Shown piece by piece: positions 31,301 through 43,063 of a DNA stretch of 45,000 nucleotides. Below the pieces are notes generated by a model, which worked only from the letters and a program-made list of their open reading frames with translations, made no database searches and was not told the DNA's origin. Origin of the DNA: Neocallimastix lanati (nom. inval.) (Eukaryota; Neocallimastigomycota; Neocallimastigomycetes; Neocallimastigales; Neocallimastigaceae); NCBI GenBank assembly GCA_016946835.1, contig JACVTC010000041.1, positions 125,001 to 170,000 of the forward strand. Reading direction: 5' to 3'. Every line of letters starts with the position of its first letter. Position 1 is the stretch's first letter. Both the position numbers and the translations under genes were made by a program.

Positions 31301-32375
31301 ATAGGCATCATATTTATAAATTATTAATATATCTATCTACTTTTTCAATTCTTTGAGCTGAATCCCCAGAACGTAACATATTTTTCATTGTACCCAATGC
31401 TCCTTTTGGTTCGGTACACGCATCTTCATATTTACTTTTTTGATTTTGTGAGTCTTTTTCATGGGTGTCATAAGCTTGTTTTGTCTATAATATATATAGG
31501 TTTAATATATTACTTTATATATTTCTATATTTTTACTTTTTTTTTTTTATTATAATACATTATTATATATCAATTCTTACACGTTCAAGGTCTCCATATG
31601 TTTTAAAGATTTCATCTCTGATTTTTGCTAAATTTGCTATTTTCTATAATAGATTATAATAATTAATAACAAATATAATTAATATAATTAATATTGAAAA
31701 AATACCTTTTTATAACCTAATTCCTTTCTTTTTAATAAGTCCTGAAGAACAGTAATAACCTTATTTTGAATTGTATCACAATTTTGTTGATTTTTGTCAA
31801 TTAAATTCATAGATTCCTTTAACATGATATTGAAAGTATTATGTACCAATCTTGCATATATAAATATATATATATATATATATAAATAATTGTATTTCTT
31901 TGAAATTTGAAAATGGATTAAAAAAATAATAAAATATGAAAAACATACCTTAAATTTATATCATCATCTGAAGAATTGGAATGAAGTGATTCTGTTGATG
32001 ATTTAACAGACTTCTTAATCTTAGCTTGGAAAGCTTTATTATTCTTTTCCATATTTTTATTATATTCTCTTTCAATTTCGACCCTTTTCTTTAAATATAT
32101 TATTTATAAATAATATTTATAATTATTAATATTATAATTTTAAGTATTAAAATTTATTTATTGTATTAAGAATTATATATCATAAAAAATAATAATAATA
32201 ATAATAATAAAATTTTAATTTAAAAAAAGAAAAATACTTTTAAATATGCGATAAGATTTATCAATAAATTGTCATCTTCTTCAACTTTACTTTGAATTAA
32301 GCTAATTTGCTTTTGTTGTTTAATTTTTATAGATTTCAAGTTGGCCAAGAAATCTTTCTTTGAATTTCCTGACAT
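28369..32375 (-). CDS. F-BAR protein with four SH3 domains (17 exons)
   Basis: Exons 32375-32238, 32088-31949, 31850-31706, 31643-31581, 31484-31341, 31264-31159, 31031-31009, 30921-30700, 30601-30413, 30307-30217, 30069-29921, 29757-29577, 29479-29174, 29044-28996, 28886-28784, 28638-28626 and 28535-28369 give 742 residues. Residues 1 to about 330 form a charged helical F-BAR region (KKRVEIEREYNKNMEK, LLKRKELGYKK, NARNEYLLYIDLIN), followed by a coiled coil to about 420. Four SH3 domains start near residues 436 (AIALYNFTAESGDQLSF), 531 (VVALFDYNASDSTELSF), 613 (VKALYDYEATCEGELSI) and 687 (VRALYDYTAQNPDELSF); each has an ALYDY motif, a Trp pair or single Trp and a G-x-F-P/G-L-V-P end. The layout resembles Bzz1/FCHSD/syndapin proteins that link membrane bending to WASP-dependent actin at endocytic sites, but those usually have one or two SH3 domains. 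Odd points: a 13-nt exon, a 23-nt exon and one GTTCGT donor. Confidence 0.88.
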
Positions 32376-32937
32376 TTCAATTATTTTTGTTTAATAAAAT
32401 TTATTTATTATATATATATAGTTTTAATAATACAGTACTAGAAGATTATTATGTATGTATGCTTTATTTCGCAGTTTGAATGAAATAAAGATTTAATATG
32501 AAATGTTGTATATGTATTAATTGACAATATAATATATAAATATATATAAATTAGCTATTTATTGATAATTTATAATATGTAAAATTTCAATGTTTAAATG
32601 ATTTATTATTTAATTATATATATTTTTGTAGAACTAATTTTTAATTATTCTTTATATACGATAAAATTCAGTTATTTATTCTTTTTTTCAAAAAATAAAA
32701 GAAAAAGAATATATTAAAAGACTATGAGCAAACAATGAATTTACTAAAAACGTTTAAATATGTATTTATATATATATATAAAATTTAAGTATTTTATATC
32801 TCAAATATATTATAATAATATATTATTGAAATTGTAAAATTTTGTATTTTTTGTATATATTTATTTATATATATTGCAATATATTTCAGTATTTATTTTA
32901 AATTTTAAAATAAATATGTATATAATTAAATTATGAA

Positions 32938-33017
<80 letters not shown>

Positions 33018-33302
33018 CAATTAAAATAATCAATAATAATCAATAATCAATAATAAGAAATAATGTGTTATAAAAAAAATTACTAAATTTTCTTTATTAT
33101 AAAATTAGAGAATTTTATTAAAAAGATAAAATATTAGAAAGATTTTATATATATATAAATATTTAAATATTTTATATTTCAATTATTATATATATTATAT
33201 TATTTATTAAGATAATCATATAAAACTTTTATTTTATTTTATTTTATTTATTTTAATATAAATTTATTAGAAATCATTATTTTAATACATATTTATAAAA
33301 TG

Positions 33303-33335
<33 letters not shown>

Positions 33336-33358
33336 ACTATTGTGTGATGGTATCAAAT
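32376..33358. other. AT-rich spacer
   Basis: The upstream flank of the F-BAR/SH3 gene and 3' flank of the Asn-rich gene. It contains an AAT microsatellite at about 32936-33014 and a poly-T run at about 33305-33330. No gene is seen; the F-BAR promoter should lie on the left side. Confidence 0.65.
32936..33014. repeat. AAT microsatellite
   Basis: A pure AAT tandem repeat of about 79 nt in the intergenic spacer upstream of the F-BAR/SH3 gene. The reverse-strand poly-Tyr frame it creates is not a gene. Confidence 0.95.
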
Positions 33359-34795
33359 TTAATTAGTATCACACATTTTGTAGAGAAATTGATAGTGCTG
33401 ATCGTGCTGAGTTTTTTCATATTTGTTCATAGTATGTAACATTTCTTGCGCTTTTTCAATTAAGGTGTAAAAATTATTGAAATCAATATGATAGCGTCTA
33501 TCTGTTAATGTTCTAGATTTTTTATTTGTTATATTAACAATCATGGGTAACTTATTAATATTATCTATATTATTATTTAGGGAATGTTCACTAATTGTAG
33601 TTTTACTTTCTTTAATGTTAATTTTTTCTTTATTGATATCAGTTTTATTATTAAAATTTTCAAATTCTTTCTTTTCTTTCTTTTCTTTCTTTTTTAATTG
33701 TTGATATGATTTTTCATTTGTTTTATCCTTTTCAATATGTATTTTATTTGAATTTATTTTAGAGGTTGACATTTTCCAGGTTTTTGGTATTCTTTTCTTT
33801 TTTTTTTCTATATTATTACTATTAGTTTTAACATTATTTTTATTTTGTGATATATAATCTTGAGATGTGAATTTTTGTAATACTAAGTCAATTTGACATA
33901 TTAAATCTTTAATATCATCTAATTTTAATAAATCGAATAATAAAAGTTTATATAAAATAATATATATTATAAAATATTACTTATATTATTAAAGTTGATA
34001 TATATATTATATATATTATAAAACATATATTTACCAATTAGTTTAATATTATATGATCCAACACCATAATTTTGAACTGTATAAATAAGTGATTTTTCTA
34101 AATCTTTTTTAAGAAATAAGATTTTATTGGAAATGCATGAATAATCATATTCATTATTGATAAGATTTTGTTTATTAATTCTGTCATCATTTATGATATT
34201 TGGCTCATATATTTCTAATAAATTAAAATTTAATTCTTTTTATAATAATAATATATATATATTCATTTTTTAAGTAAAAAAAAAAAAATAAAAGAAGAAG
34301 TCATAATAATTGTAAAAGAAATATTTACTTACCTTCTTTATAATCATGAAAGTTAGATTTAAGATTATTTATAATATTTGGTTTTGAAATACTTCTGGTA
34401 TTATCTAAATCTAAAAAAGGAAAATTTTTATAATTTTGATTATATTGCTGTCTGCCATAATTAGTATTATTATTTGTATTATAATTTATTTTTAAATTTA
34501 AGGACTCACTATTTTTATTATCATTTATATCTAAGAAGTCTTTATTATTTATATTATCATAGTATTCATTATTTTCAAAAAAAAGTAAATTATAATCATT
34601 TTCTAATAATATTTCATTATTATTTTTATTAATGTTACAATAATTATTGTTAATATTTAACAAATAAGGCTCTATTTGTATATTATATTCCTCAATATTA
34701 TTATTCTGAAAATAATCACAATTATTTATTTCTTTTTGAAAATTTGATTTTTTTGAATAATCATCATTACCATTATTAATTTGTAGAAAGTGCAT
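33359..34795 (-). CDS. Asn-rich protein of unknown function (3 exons)
   Basis: Exons 34795-34333, 34214-34035 and 33918-33359 join in frame (both introns phase 1) to 400 residues. The first exon is an Asn/Tyr/Asp-rich low-complexity region with no obvious signal peptide. The second and early third exons are less biased and more conserved-looking: KILFLKKDLEKSLIYTVQNY, then DDIKDLICQIDLVLQKF. A Lys-rich tract (KKEKKEKKEFENF) and a last block RRYHIDFNNFYTLIEKAQEM follow; this block is amphipathic and may be a small helical domain. The start ATG at 34795 is the first in frame. I do not recognise a family; Lys-rich stretches could indicate nuclear localisation. That the splice junctions preserve frame across all three exons supports a real gene. 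Confidence 0.65.
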
Positions 34796-35108
34796 GTTTA
34801 TGGAAAGATAAAATAAAATAATAAAAAAATGTTTATACTATAAAAAAAATTAAAAAACTTTAATTTTTATTTTAATTATGATTAAAACTAATATTAATTT
34901 TTTAATGATTAAATTATTTTTATTTAAATTTTTTTTTTTTTTTTGATATGAATTAAAATCGTTAAGTTAATATATAAATTTATTATAAAACTTAATTATT
35001 AATTATTGGTATTAACAAAAAATAATGTATATAATAAAATATTAATATCTTAAGATATATATATATATTACGTTCTGAAAATTTAAATATATTATTAACA
35101 AAGGAGTG
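34796..35108. other. AT-rich 5' flank of the Asn-rich gene
   Basis: A/T-only spacer with poly-T at about 34929-34944 and no recognisable feature. The promoter of the minus-strand gene is expected here. Confidence 0.55.
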
Positions 35109-35245
35109 GTGCATTTCGCCAAATTGCATTTCGCAGGTTGCATTTCGCCATTCTTTTGAAAGCATGTGGCGTATTAAAAAAATGTGGCATTTCACCGAAA
35201 TGCAACTTGCCGAAATGCAACTTGGGGAAATGAAAGTTGCATTTA
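35109..35245. repeat. Fold-back minisatellite with TGCATTTCG units in both orientations
   Basis: Three copies of a 14-15 nt unit beginning TGCATTTCGC lie at about 35110-35152. After about 45 nt, two copies of the reverse-complement unit CCGAAATGCAACTTG and one degenerate copy follow at about 35194-35241. The two arrays face each other, so a single strand can fold into a stem with a central loop. The units are strikingly G/C-containing in an A/T desert. A minus-strand open frame across this block is a by-product of the repeats. Function is unknown; a dispersed minisatellite or the inverted ends of a small non-autonomous element are both possible. Confidence 0.75.
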
Positions 35246-35757
35246 TTTTTTCTTCATTATATAATAAACTGTAAATTACTTAGATATAACTTATTGTGTA
35301 TGATTTTTAATATACAACTATATACATTAATTTAAGAGACTATATTCTAAGGAATATTGTATATATTAACATTTTATTTTTATCTAGTGGATGTAAGTTT
35401 ACTGAATTTTACATTTTTTTTTAATAAATAAAAATGATAATTCGTAATAAAGCTTTTCAATTATAGTCATTTACATATTTATTATTTAAAGAAAGTTAAA
35501 CATTTATTATTTTTTTTTAACAAAATACTTCTGATATAGATTATTTTAGATTCTATATTAATAATTAGTACTAAAATATATATAATATTAAAATTATAAT
35601 AATATAATAATTTTATATTTCTTTATACAAAGAAAAAGGTTGAAGTTATTAATTTTAATTTTTAATAATGAATAATAGAGTTCTCAATAATTATTAATAA
35701 TTAAAAAAAAAAAAAATTAGATTTTAAAAAATTAATACATATATATATTCTTTTTTG

Positions 35758-35795
<38 letters not shown>

Positions 35796-36190
35796 ATTAA
35801 AGGTATTTAATTATTTTTAAAAAATGAAAAAGTTATTATTAAAATAATTATATTCATTGTTGATTATAATACATTTTGTTTTCATTCATTATGTAAAGTT
35901 TTTAATTAATTACTATTATTATTTTTTTCAAAGCAAAAAAACTAAAAAAGTAAATATTTTTTTTCTTTTCTTTTCTATTACATATATTAAGTATAATATA
36001 CTAATATTTTACATAAATATAAAATATTTTTTAATTATATGTAAAATATTTAAAGTAAATTTTTAATTTTTTCAAATAAAAATTTTAAGTCCAATAATTA
36101 TTTCTTTTATATCAATTAGTAATAAACAATAAACTTTATAAAAAAAACTTTTTAAATTAAAAAATATTATTTATACAAAAATTTTATTTA

Positions 36191-36225
<35 letters not shown>

Positions 36226-36589
36226 TTTATTTTTTTTTTTTTTTTTTTATTTTTTTTAATATTTATTGTATATAATATTCTATATACAAAAAAAGTATAT
36301 ATAAAAAATTACTGTTATTCTTATCAATATAAAAAATATGTATTTAAAAAATTATTTTCACAAAATATGTTGTGCTTCAATATATGTTATAATATAATTA
36401 TCTTTGATAATTCTATATAAAAATAATATGTAAATAATCAAATGAGTTTTTATTATTAATTTTTATTACTTTCTATTATAATACTAAAGAGATATTTGTT
36501 CGGCCTTTATATATAATTATTCTAATTGATAAAATAAAAATTTTATTATGAAATTTTTTTTTTAATTAAAGATATATTGTTTACTATTA
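35246..36589. other. AT-rich spacer, no gene seen
   Basis: About 1.3 kb of A/T-rich sequence, including poly-T at about 35759-35791, a TA run at about 36198-36222 and further poly-T to about 36258. A short plus-strand frame near 35857-36066 codes only for Phe/Ile/Tyr/Lys low complexity and is rejected. Confidence 0.6.
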
Positions 36590-37320
36590 ACAATCAATAA
36601 TGAATTTATTTGTTCAATAATTTTAGCATTTACAGATATATAATTAAGATGCTTCTTTAAAATTGATTTTAACCTTGTATTTTCATTCATCTTTCAATCA
36701 TCAAATTTTTTTTTCCATATTTCTATGTTAGTATTATCTTGATCTAATGCTTATAATTTATCAACCCTTTAAAATCATTATTTTTATTTTTTTAAAAAAG
36801 AAAAAAATATATATTATATAATTAATATTTATATCATGTAATTATTTTTATAAATATTCGATTACACCTTCTAATAGAATTCTTATTTAATATTTTTCTT
36901 CATGATTATTTATTAAAATTGTGTAAATAAAAATAATTAATATACAAATATAATAAAATATTGGAATTTTAATCATAAAACTAAAATTTATATATTACTT
37001 TAATACAAATATTATCTAAATACTTTGGTGTTCATTTTTAGAATTAATTTCTTCTTTTAGATATTCTTGATCTATTTTATTTATAATTCCAAGAATATTA
37101 AATTTTTCTTTAAAAGGTTGCAACTGAAGTTTGGAATTTTTTCAGGATTAAATTAATTTTAAAACATATTTAAATCAACAGAAAAATTAAGTTCTAAATT
37201 ATTTATTTTTTTTATTTGTGAATTAATTTAATTGTATACATTAATTAAATGAGATTAAATACTTTATTTTCTCTTTTATTTTTACTTTTTTTTCTAGCCA
37301 TTTTTTTTATATTAATTAAA
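36590..37320 (-). pseudogene. Remnant of a coiled-coil gene
   Basis: On the minus strand, several short islands keep protein-like composition: LDQDNTNIEIWKKKFDD and NENTRLKSILKKHLNYISVN (about 36770-36620), and LQPFKEKFNILGIINKIDQE followed by YLKEEINSKNEHQ (about 37130-37030). They are charged and helical, like a coiled coil, but are separated by in-frame stops and have no consistent splice sites that would restore one frame. I see no family motif. Either this is a dead gene or the exons are more fragmented than I can resolve. Confidence 0.4.
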
Positions 37321-37639
37321 TATTAGAAATTCAATTATTAATTATAATTATATTGAGAATTTAAATATATATTAACTGGATTTTTCAAAAGTGATTAATT
37401 TATTATTTATAAGATAAAAAAATTAAATTGATGAAGATATTTTAATATTGGAAAAAATAGAAATATTAATAAACCTTAATGCAGAGTTTATATATTAAAT
37501 ATTTTTCCAAAAAATAAGTTTATAAAATTTCCGAGGTAATAACAAAATTTAGACATTAAAATATAAATAAGGTTTTAATTATAAATTTAATTTAATAAAT
37601 TTAACTTAAAAAGAATTAAATAATTAAAACATTAAAAAA

Positions 37640-40260
37640 AAAAATTCAATTAATGCAAATGCAAATACTAAATATAATTAAAATGAAATTATGATAGTCT
37701 GAAAAGGCTATGAAATTGAAAAATTTTTAAATAAAATACAAAAAAAAAAAAAAAATTAATGAAAACTATGTCAATTATAATAATATTAACAAAATAATAA
37801 ATAAGATATTTTTTTTATCTACATCAAACAATCAAGATAATCAAATATATAATATCAAAAATTTAATAGAAAAATAAGAAAAGAATAGTGAATTAATAAT
37901 TGAACAAAATAATTATTTAATAAAAGAAAATGAAAATTATTAAATATGGAGAAATACCATAAAGAAACCAAATTAAGAATTTAACAAATTATTTAAGAAA
38001 TATTAAAGTATTGAAAGAGAAAGATGGAATAAGAAATAAATAGTTACAAAAAAGATTTTATGATAATATTGAACTTCTTTCTACTATAGATTGTTCAATA
38101 TGTGATTTTAAAGGAAGCTTTACAGGACGAAACTTCTAGAAAATACCTCTTATAAAAAAATAAAATTAAAAGTATAATATATTTATTAATCATATGTTTT
38201 TCACCTATTCATTTAGTTGCAGAAAAATATTCAGATGATGGTATTTTAGTATTTACTAACATATGTTTAAATATGTTATAGTCTTTCTTTTCGTAGTTGC
38301 TATCTTAATAGCTAAATGAAAGATATTAAAGAAGGAAATAAATTGATAAAATCTTTTGAAAAAGAAAAAGATGAAATTTTATCAATTATAATCAATGTCA
38401 GTAATTAATGAACAAGTTATTAAAAAGTATAACAATTCAATAGAAAATAATAAATTACATGATAAAAATTGTAATAAATATTTAAAACAATACAATTAAT
38501 TTTTAAAAAGTAAAAAGGATTTAAAAGAAAAATATTAAAATTTACAACAAAATAATTAAATAAATAACTCATTAAAAGCAAATATCAAAAAAATAGATAT
38601 AAAAATAAAAGATTTAAATAACAGTAATTTTATTAACAAACTTAAGAAATAAATTTAAAATTATATATTGAATTGAATGAAAATTATAAAATATTATATA
38701 TAAAATCTCCAAATTCAAAAAAGATAATAATGAAAATAAAAAAGAATTTAAAAAAAGTAAACAATTAAAAATTTTATTAAATTAAAAATTTAAAAATTAA
38801 AACAAAAAATACATGAATATCAATGAAAATAAAATAAAAAAGAATCAAGAATATGAATTACAATTAAATTAAATATAACTTATCAAGAAGAAATTGAAGA
38901 ATTAAATGATAGTAAAGATTATTTAAAAATTAAAGAAAGAAAAGAAAAACAAATGAAAATCAAAAACACCATTTACATGAAAAATTAAAAATTTAATAGC
39001 TGGGTTAAAATCAGAAATAATGACAATAAGAAACAATCAGATTCATTGAAAAAGAAAATAATATGATCATGAAGTTAATATATTTAAAGATATCATTGAA
39101 AATCAACCAAAAGATATTATTTATTTATAAATTTTAAATTTATTAAAGGATAAATTAATTTCAGATTCACAAAAAAAATGAATCATTATTTAAAGTTAAT
39201 AAATAAAGATTTTCAAAAATAAAATATTTGTTTTTCCTAATGAAAATAGTGAATTAAAATATAAGATGGATATAAAATTATACGGAAAAAACTATATTGG
39301 AAAAAAGAAAATGAAATCATACAAAAAGAAATATTTCATTTATTATTAAATTTACAAAAAATTTTCAAAAATTTTGAAGATCTTGAAAAAAAATTAAAAG
39401 AGCTGTCTTTGGAAATAATTAATATTAGTAATGATAATGAAAAATCTGAAAAACTCTTAGAAACATGTATTTACAATAGAAACTGATAATAGTATATTAT
39501 TTAATTAAAAAATAGATGGTAATGCATTTAATTAGATATATTAGTATATATTATTCATTAGATATTTATATAGGACATTTAATTATAATATTTTTATTAT
39601 TATTCAATTTAAATATTAATGATATTATTAAAAACATAATTGATGAATAATGTAGTTTAAAAAGTCAAGTTCCAGAAAAGTCAATGCAAAAATAATTCTC
39701 TAAAAATGAGCTATTCAGATTAATTGATGAAAACATAGGGTTATTCACATACAAATAAAGAAATCAATATAGAGTTTAAAAAAAAAATAGATAAACTTAC
39801 TATAGAAAACAGTAAATATTTTATATTAAAAATTAAAAAATTGTAATGATCATTATGTATGTAGACTATTTGAAGAAAAACTTTAATAAAAGTTTTTCTT
39901 CAAATAGACTACAAGAAAAACTAAAGAATCATCTGTATCCATTTAATAATGATATTTTTCAATTGTGTATAAGTTAAGAATAAATAAACAATAAAATATA
40001 TATTGAAAATATTAAAATAAATAGAATAAAGATGAAAATTTAAATGAAAAACAAGAAAAATTAAATAAAAAATTTTTAAAGTGCATAAATAATAAATATG
40101 TTAAAACCAAAGTCATCAAATGATGATATTGAATTAAAATGTCAATTAGATATTTTATCAAATCATAAGAAAACGCTATAATCAACCCTTATCATGTAAA
40201 AATAGATATGATCTTATAATCAAAACAATAAACAAGCATTAAAGTAAAATATATTTAAAC
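37640..40260 (+). pseudogene. Long decayed coiled-coil gene, riddled with TAA stops
   Basis: About 2.6 kb on the plus strand has the Lys/Glu/Asn/Leu/Ile composition of a long coiled coil and is less repetitive than the spacers. Short readable islands include IIEQNNYLIKENENY (about 37895-37940), FYDNIELLSTIDCSICDFKG (about 38057-38118), LEKKLKELSLEIINISNDN (about 39382-39440) and similar pieces. The frame is broken every 10-40 codons, nearly always by TAA, and shifts often. Many of the TAA codons sit where a coiled coil would have Gln, Glu or Lys. No splicing scheme rescues it. The CSIC motif might derive from a zinc-binding site. It is probably a pseudogene; the identity of the parent gene is unknown. 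Confidence 0.45.
39866..39907. repeat. Perfect 19-bp inverted repeat with 4-nt loop
   Basis: The arm CTATTTGAAGAAAAACTTT is followed by a 4-nt loop and by its exact reverse complement. The palindrome lies inside the decayed coiled-coil region. It could form a hairpin in DNA or RNA, or be a fold-back mutation scar. No T-run terminator context is seen. Confidence 0.9.
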
Positions 40261-40799
40261 AATAGTATTCTTAAAGCAAATTAAACTATATAAATATTTT
40301 ATTTTTTATTTATTAAGTAATTAAAAATATTAATATCAACTAATATATAAATTATATTATTATTAACATGTAATTGGCTGTTTTTATTTTCTTTTACTTT
40401 TTTTTTTTAATAATAAAAATAGTAAAATATTAAAAATTAACAAAAAATTTCAAAAAATATAATAAATATAATTAATAAAAGATATTATATTTAAATAAAA
40501 AAATAATATGTTGATATTATATATATAAAGTTATAGTAATTAATTTAAGACTTTTTTATATTTTTTAAATTTTTTTATTATTATAATATTAATAATAATT
40601 ATGAAAATATTATCTTTTAATATAAAATATATTTATATTATTTATATTTAATTAATATTATTCTATTAATTATTTAATTTTTTATATTATTAAAGTTGTT
40701 CGATTAATTATTTTTTTTTTAGTAAGTTGTTTGATTAATTTTTATTTTGTTTTATATTGATTTTGGCTGATTTGTATAATTAATTTCAAAACTAATTAC
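40261..40799. other. AT-rich spacer
   Basis: A/T-rich 3' flank of the Spg1-type GTPase gene with no recognisable feature. Confidence 0.6.
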
Positions 40800-42030
40800 T
40801 TAATATTCTAATATTGGGGCACCAATATCTTCAATTCTGGCAATGGTACATTTAAGATTAAATACTTTACTTAACACAATTTTAAATAATTTTTGAACAT
40901 TAATTGAATGTGAAGTCGAACAAAAAACTAATGAAGCCTTCATTGCTTTGGCATATTTTCTTGCCTATATATATCAAATTTATAAAAAAAAAAAAGATTA
41001 ATATTCAATATATATATTAATTAAAATGTTTAATAAATTTATAATATATATTTCATTTACTTGATTTGTTATTTCTTCTTGTTCTTCAGGAGTAAGTGTT
41101 GCAAATTGATCATATTTTGTTCCAATTAAAAACGGAATAGCAGTCTTTTATATATTAATTATTAATGTATTAGCATAATATTCATTAATTTTTTAATGCA
41201 ATTTATAATAATTTTTTTAATTGAACTATCTTTAATAGAAAGTACCGTATTCTATAAATAATTTATTATATTAATAAAATTAATTGATTTATTATATTAC
41301 TTTATTAAATCCTCTTGCTTGTCTGTACCATTCTTTAATACTATTCAGTGTAGATTTTCTTGATAAATCAAACATAAATAATAAAGCAACTGCATCATTA
41401 CAAACTAATGGAAGCATATTAACAAATTCTCTTTGACCTATTTTATTTTTAATGATTATAATTTATTATATAAAGTTTCATTCAAATATTGATTATAATT
41501 TTCATTTTTTTATTTATTTATTTCATTTTTTTTAATAATAACCTCCAAGATCCCATATACTGAATGTAATACCAGTATTTCTAATCATAATTGTTTTCTC
41601 CATGAAATTAACACCTTTAGAATAATTATTTATTAATATTTATTTGATTTTAAGAATTCTTAAATTTATTTTTATATTTCTTTATAATAGAATTTTTTTT
41701 AAAAAATTTTTACCTAATGTTTGAATATAATCTTCATCAAAAGATCCTTCAACATATTTAACCATTAAACTTGTTTTTCCAATTTGACTATCTCCTACCA
41801 TACCAACTTTTACAACAACACTTTTTTCATATTGTTTTAAATATTGTTTTAATTAATATTCTTGTTGTGATCGTTTCTTTGTTAATAATAAAAGGATTTA
41901 ACTGAAAATTAATATTTCGTTTAATTTTTAATTACCTATTATTATTAGAACTGCTTCCTTCTTTTAATTCTTCACCTGGAACAACATCTTGTTCTGGTGT
42001 ACTTGGTTGTTCAGGTATATTTTCAGACAT
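40800..42030 (-). CDS. Spg1/Tem1-type septation GTPase (6 exons)
   Basis: Exons 42030-41936, 41820-41714, 41614-41543, 41437-41301, 41144-41061 and 40964-40800 give 219 residues. After an acidic Ser/Asn-rich leader of about 31 residues, the Ras-like fold begins: [20 protein letters not shown] (G1), then [18 protein letters not shown] (switch I region), [17 protein letters not shown] (G3), GTKYDQF in place of the NKxD G4 box, and [15 protein letters not shown] (G5). These blocks, including WDLGGQ and TKYD, are hallmarks of the Spg1/Tem1 branch, which switches on the septation initiation/mitotic exit kinase cascade at the spindle pole. There is no C-terminal CaaX box, as expected for this branch. 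The first ATG before the leader is taken as the start. Confidence 0.93.
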
Positions 42031-42764
42031 TTTAATAAATTTTATTCTTCTATTTTATTATTATTATTATTATTATTATTATATTATATTATTATTATAA
42101 TAATAATATTATTATTATCAACTGATAAATAGTTTTTTAAATTATTAAAGAATAAAAATTTTTAGTATTGATATTTTTTTATTTTAGTATCTATTATGAT
42201 AAATATAGAGTGATATCATAAAAAATATATTTAAATACAAACTATTATTTTACTATTTATTAAGATTTTTCATTATTAAAGCTATTTTAATTGATTATAT
42301 GAAAGTCTTATATGCGTTGTTACTAAACTTTAATATTTTAAATTTTTTAAATTATATTTAAAAATACTCTCTTAAAATTTAATTAAATATAAAAAATTTA
42401 TGATATTAAATATTATTAATAAAAAAAAAATATAAATCTAATAATTATTTTTTTATAACTGTATTAGTATTAATATATATTATTAATGAAGTTATTTTTT
42501 AAATATATAAATATGTGCGTTATTTAATATAACATAAAGTTTTATTATTATTTTTATAATGATAATAAAAAAAAAATAGAAATTATAATAAAGAATAAAG
42601 AAATTATCATGATAAAAGAAAAATTAACAAAACTGTATTTATTATATTTAAATTAAAATAAAAATTTTGTAATTATAAAAAATGGTATATTTAAAAAAAA
42701 AGTAATAAAATTCATAATAAAATTTTGTAATAAAATAATTATTGATAAATTATATGAATAAAAC

Positions 42765-42812
<48 letters not shown>

Positions 42813-42897
42813 AAATAATGAACTTAATTTAATGAAATTAATATTTCTATTTTTATGTATAAATTATAGTTTACAGTAAATATATAAAATTAATTAA

Positions 42898-42960
<63 letters not shown>

Positions 42961-43063
42961 AAAAAAAAGAATAATTACAATTATAAGTATTTATAATAAA
43001 ATTATTCAGTATATATTAATATATTACTATCCAACGCTTAAATATATATAAAATGCTCTAATT
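42031..43063. other. Divergent intergenic region
   Basis: About 1 kb between the start codons of the Spg1-type GTPase (minus) and the Ser/Asn-rich gene (plus). It carries a TTA/ATT repeat at about 42056-42118, poly-A at about 42770-42810 and a TAAA tetranucleotide repeat at about 42895-42961. Both promoters are expected here, but no motif is distinct. Confidence 0.6.
42895..42961. repeat. TAAA tetranucleotide microsatellite
   Basis: About 16 perfect copies of AAAT/TAAA about 100 nt upstream of the start codon at 43064. Confidence 0.95.

Noticed and set aside
32861-33043. Minus-strand poly-Tyr frame
   Set aside because: Produced by the AAT microsatellite in an intergenic spacer.
34992-35195. 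Minus-strand frame with MKCHIFLIRHMLSKEWRN
   Set aside because: It runs through the fold-back minisatellite, has no splice or homology support, and ends in A/T noise.
37640-40260. Alternative genetic code (TAA read as Gln) to rescue the coiled-coil region
   Set aside because: All intact genes in the window use TAA or TAG as normal stops, and the region also has frameshifts.
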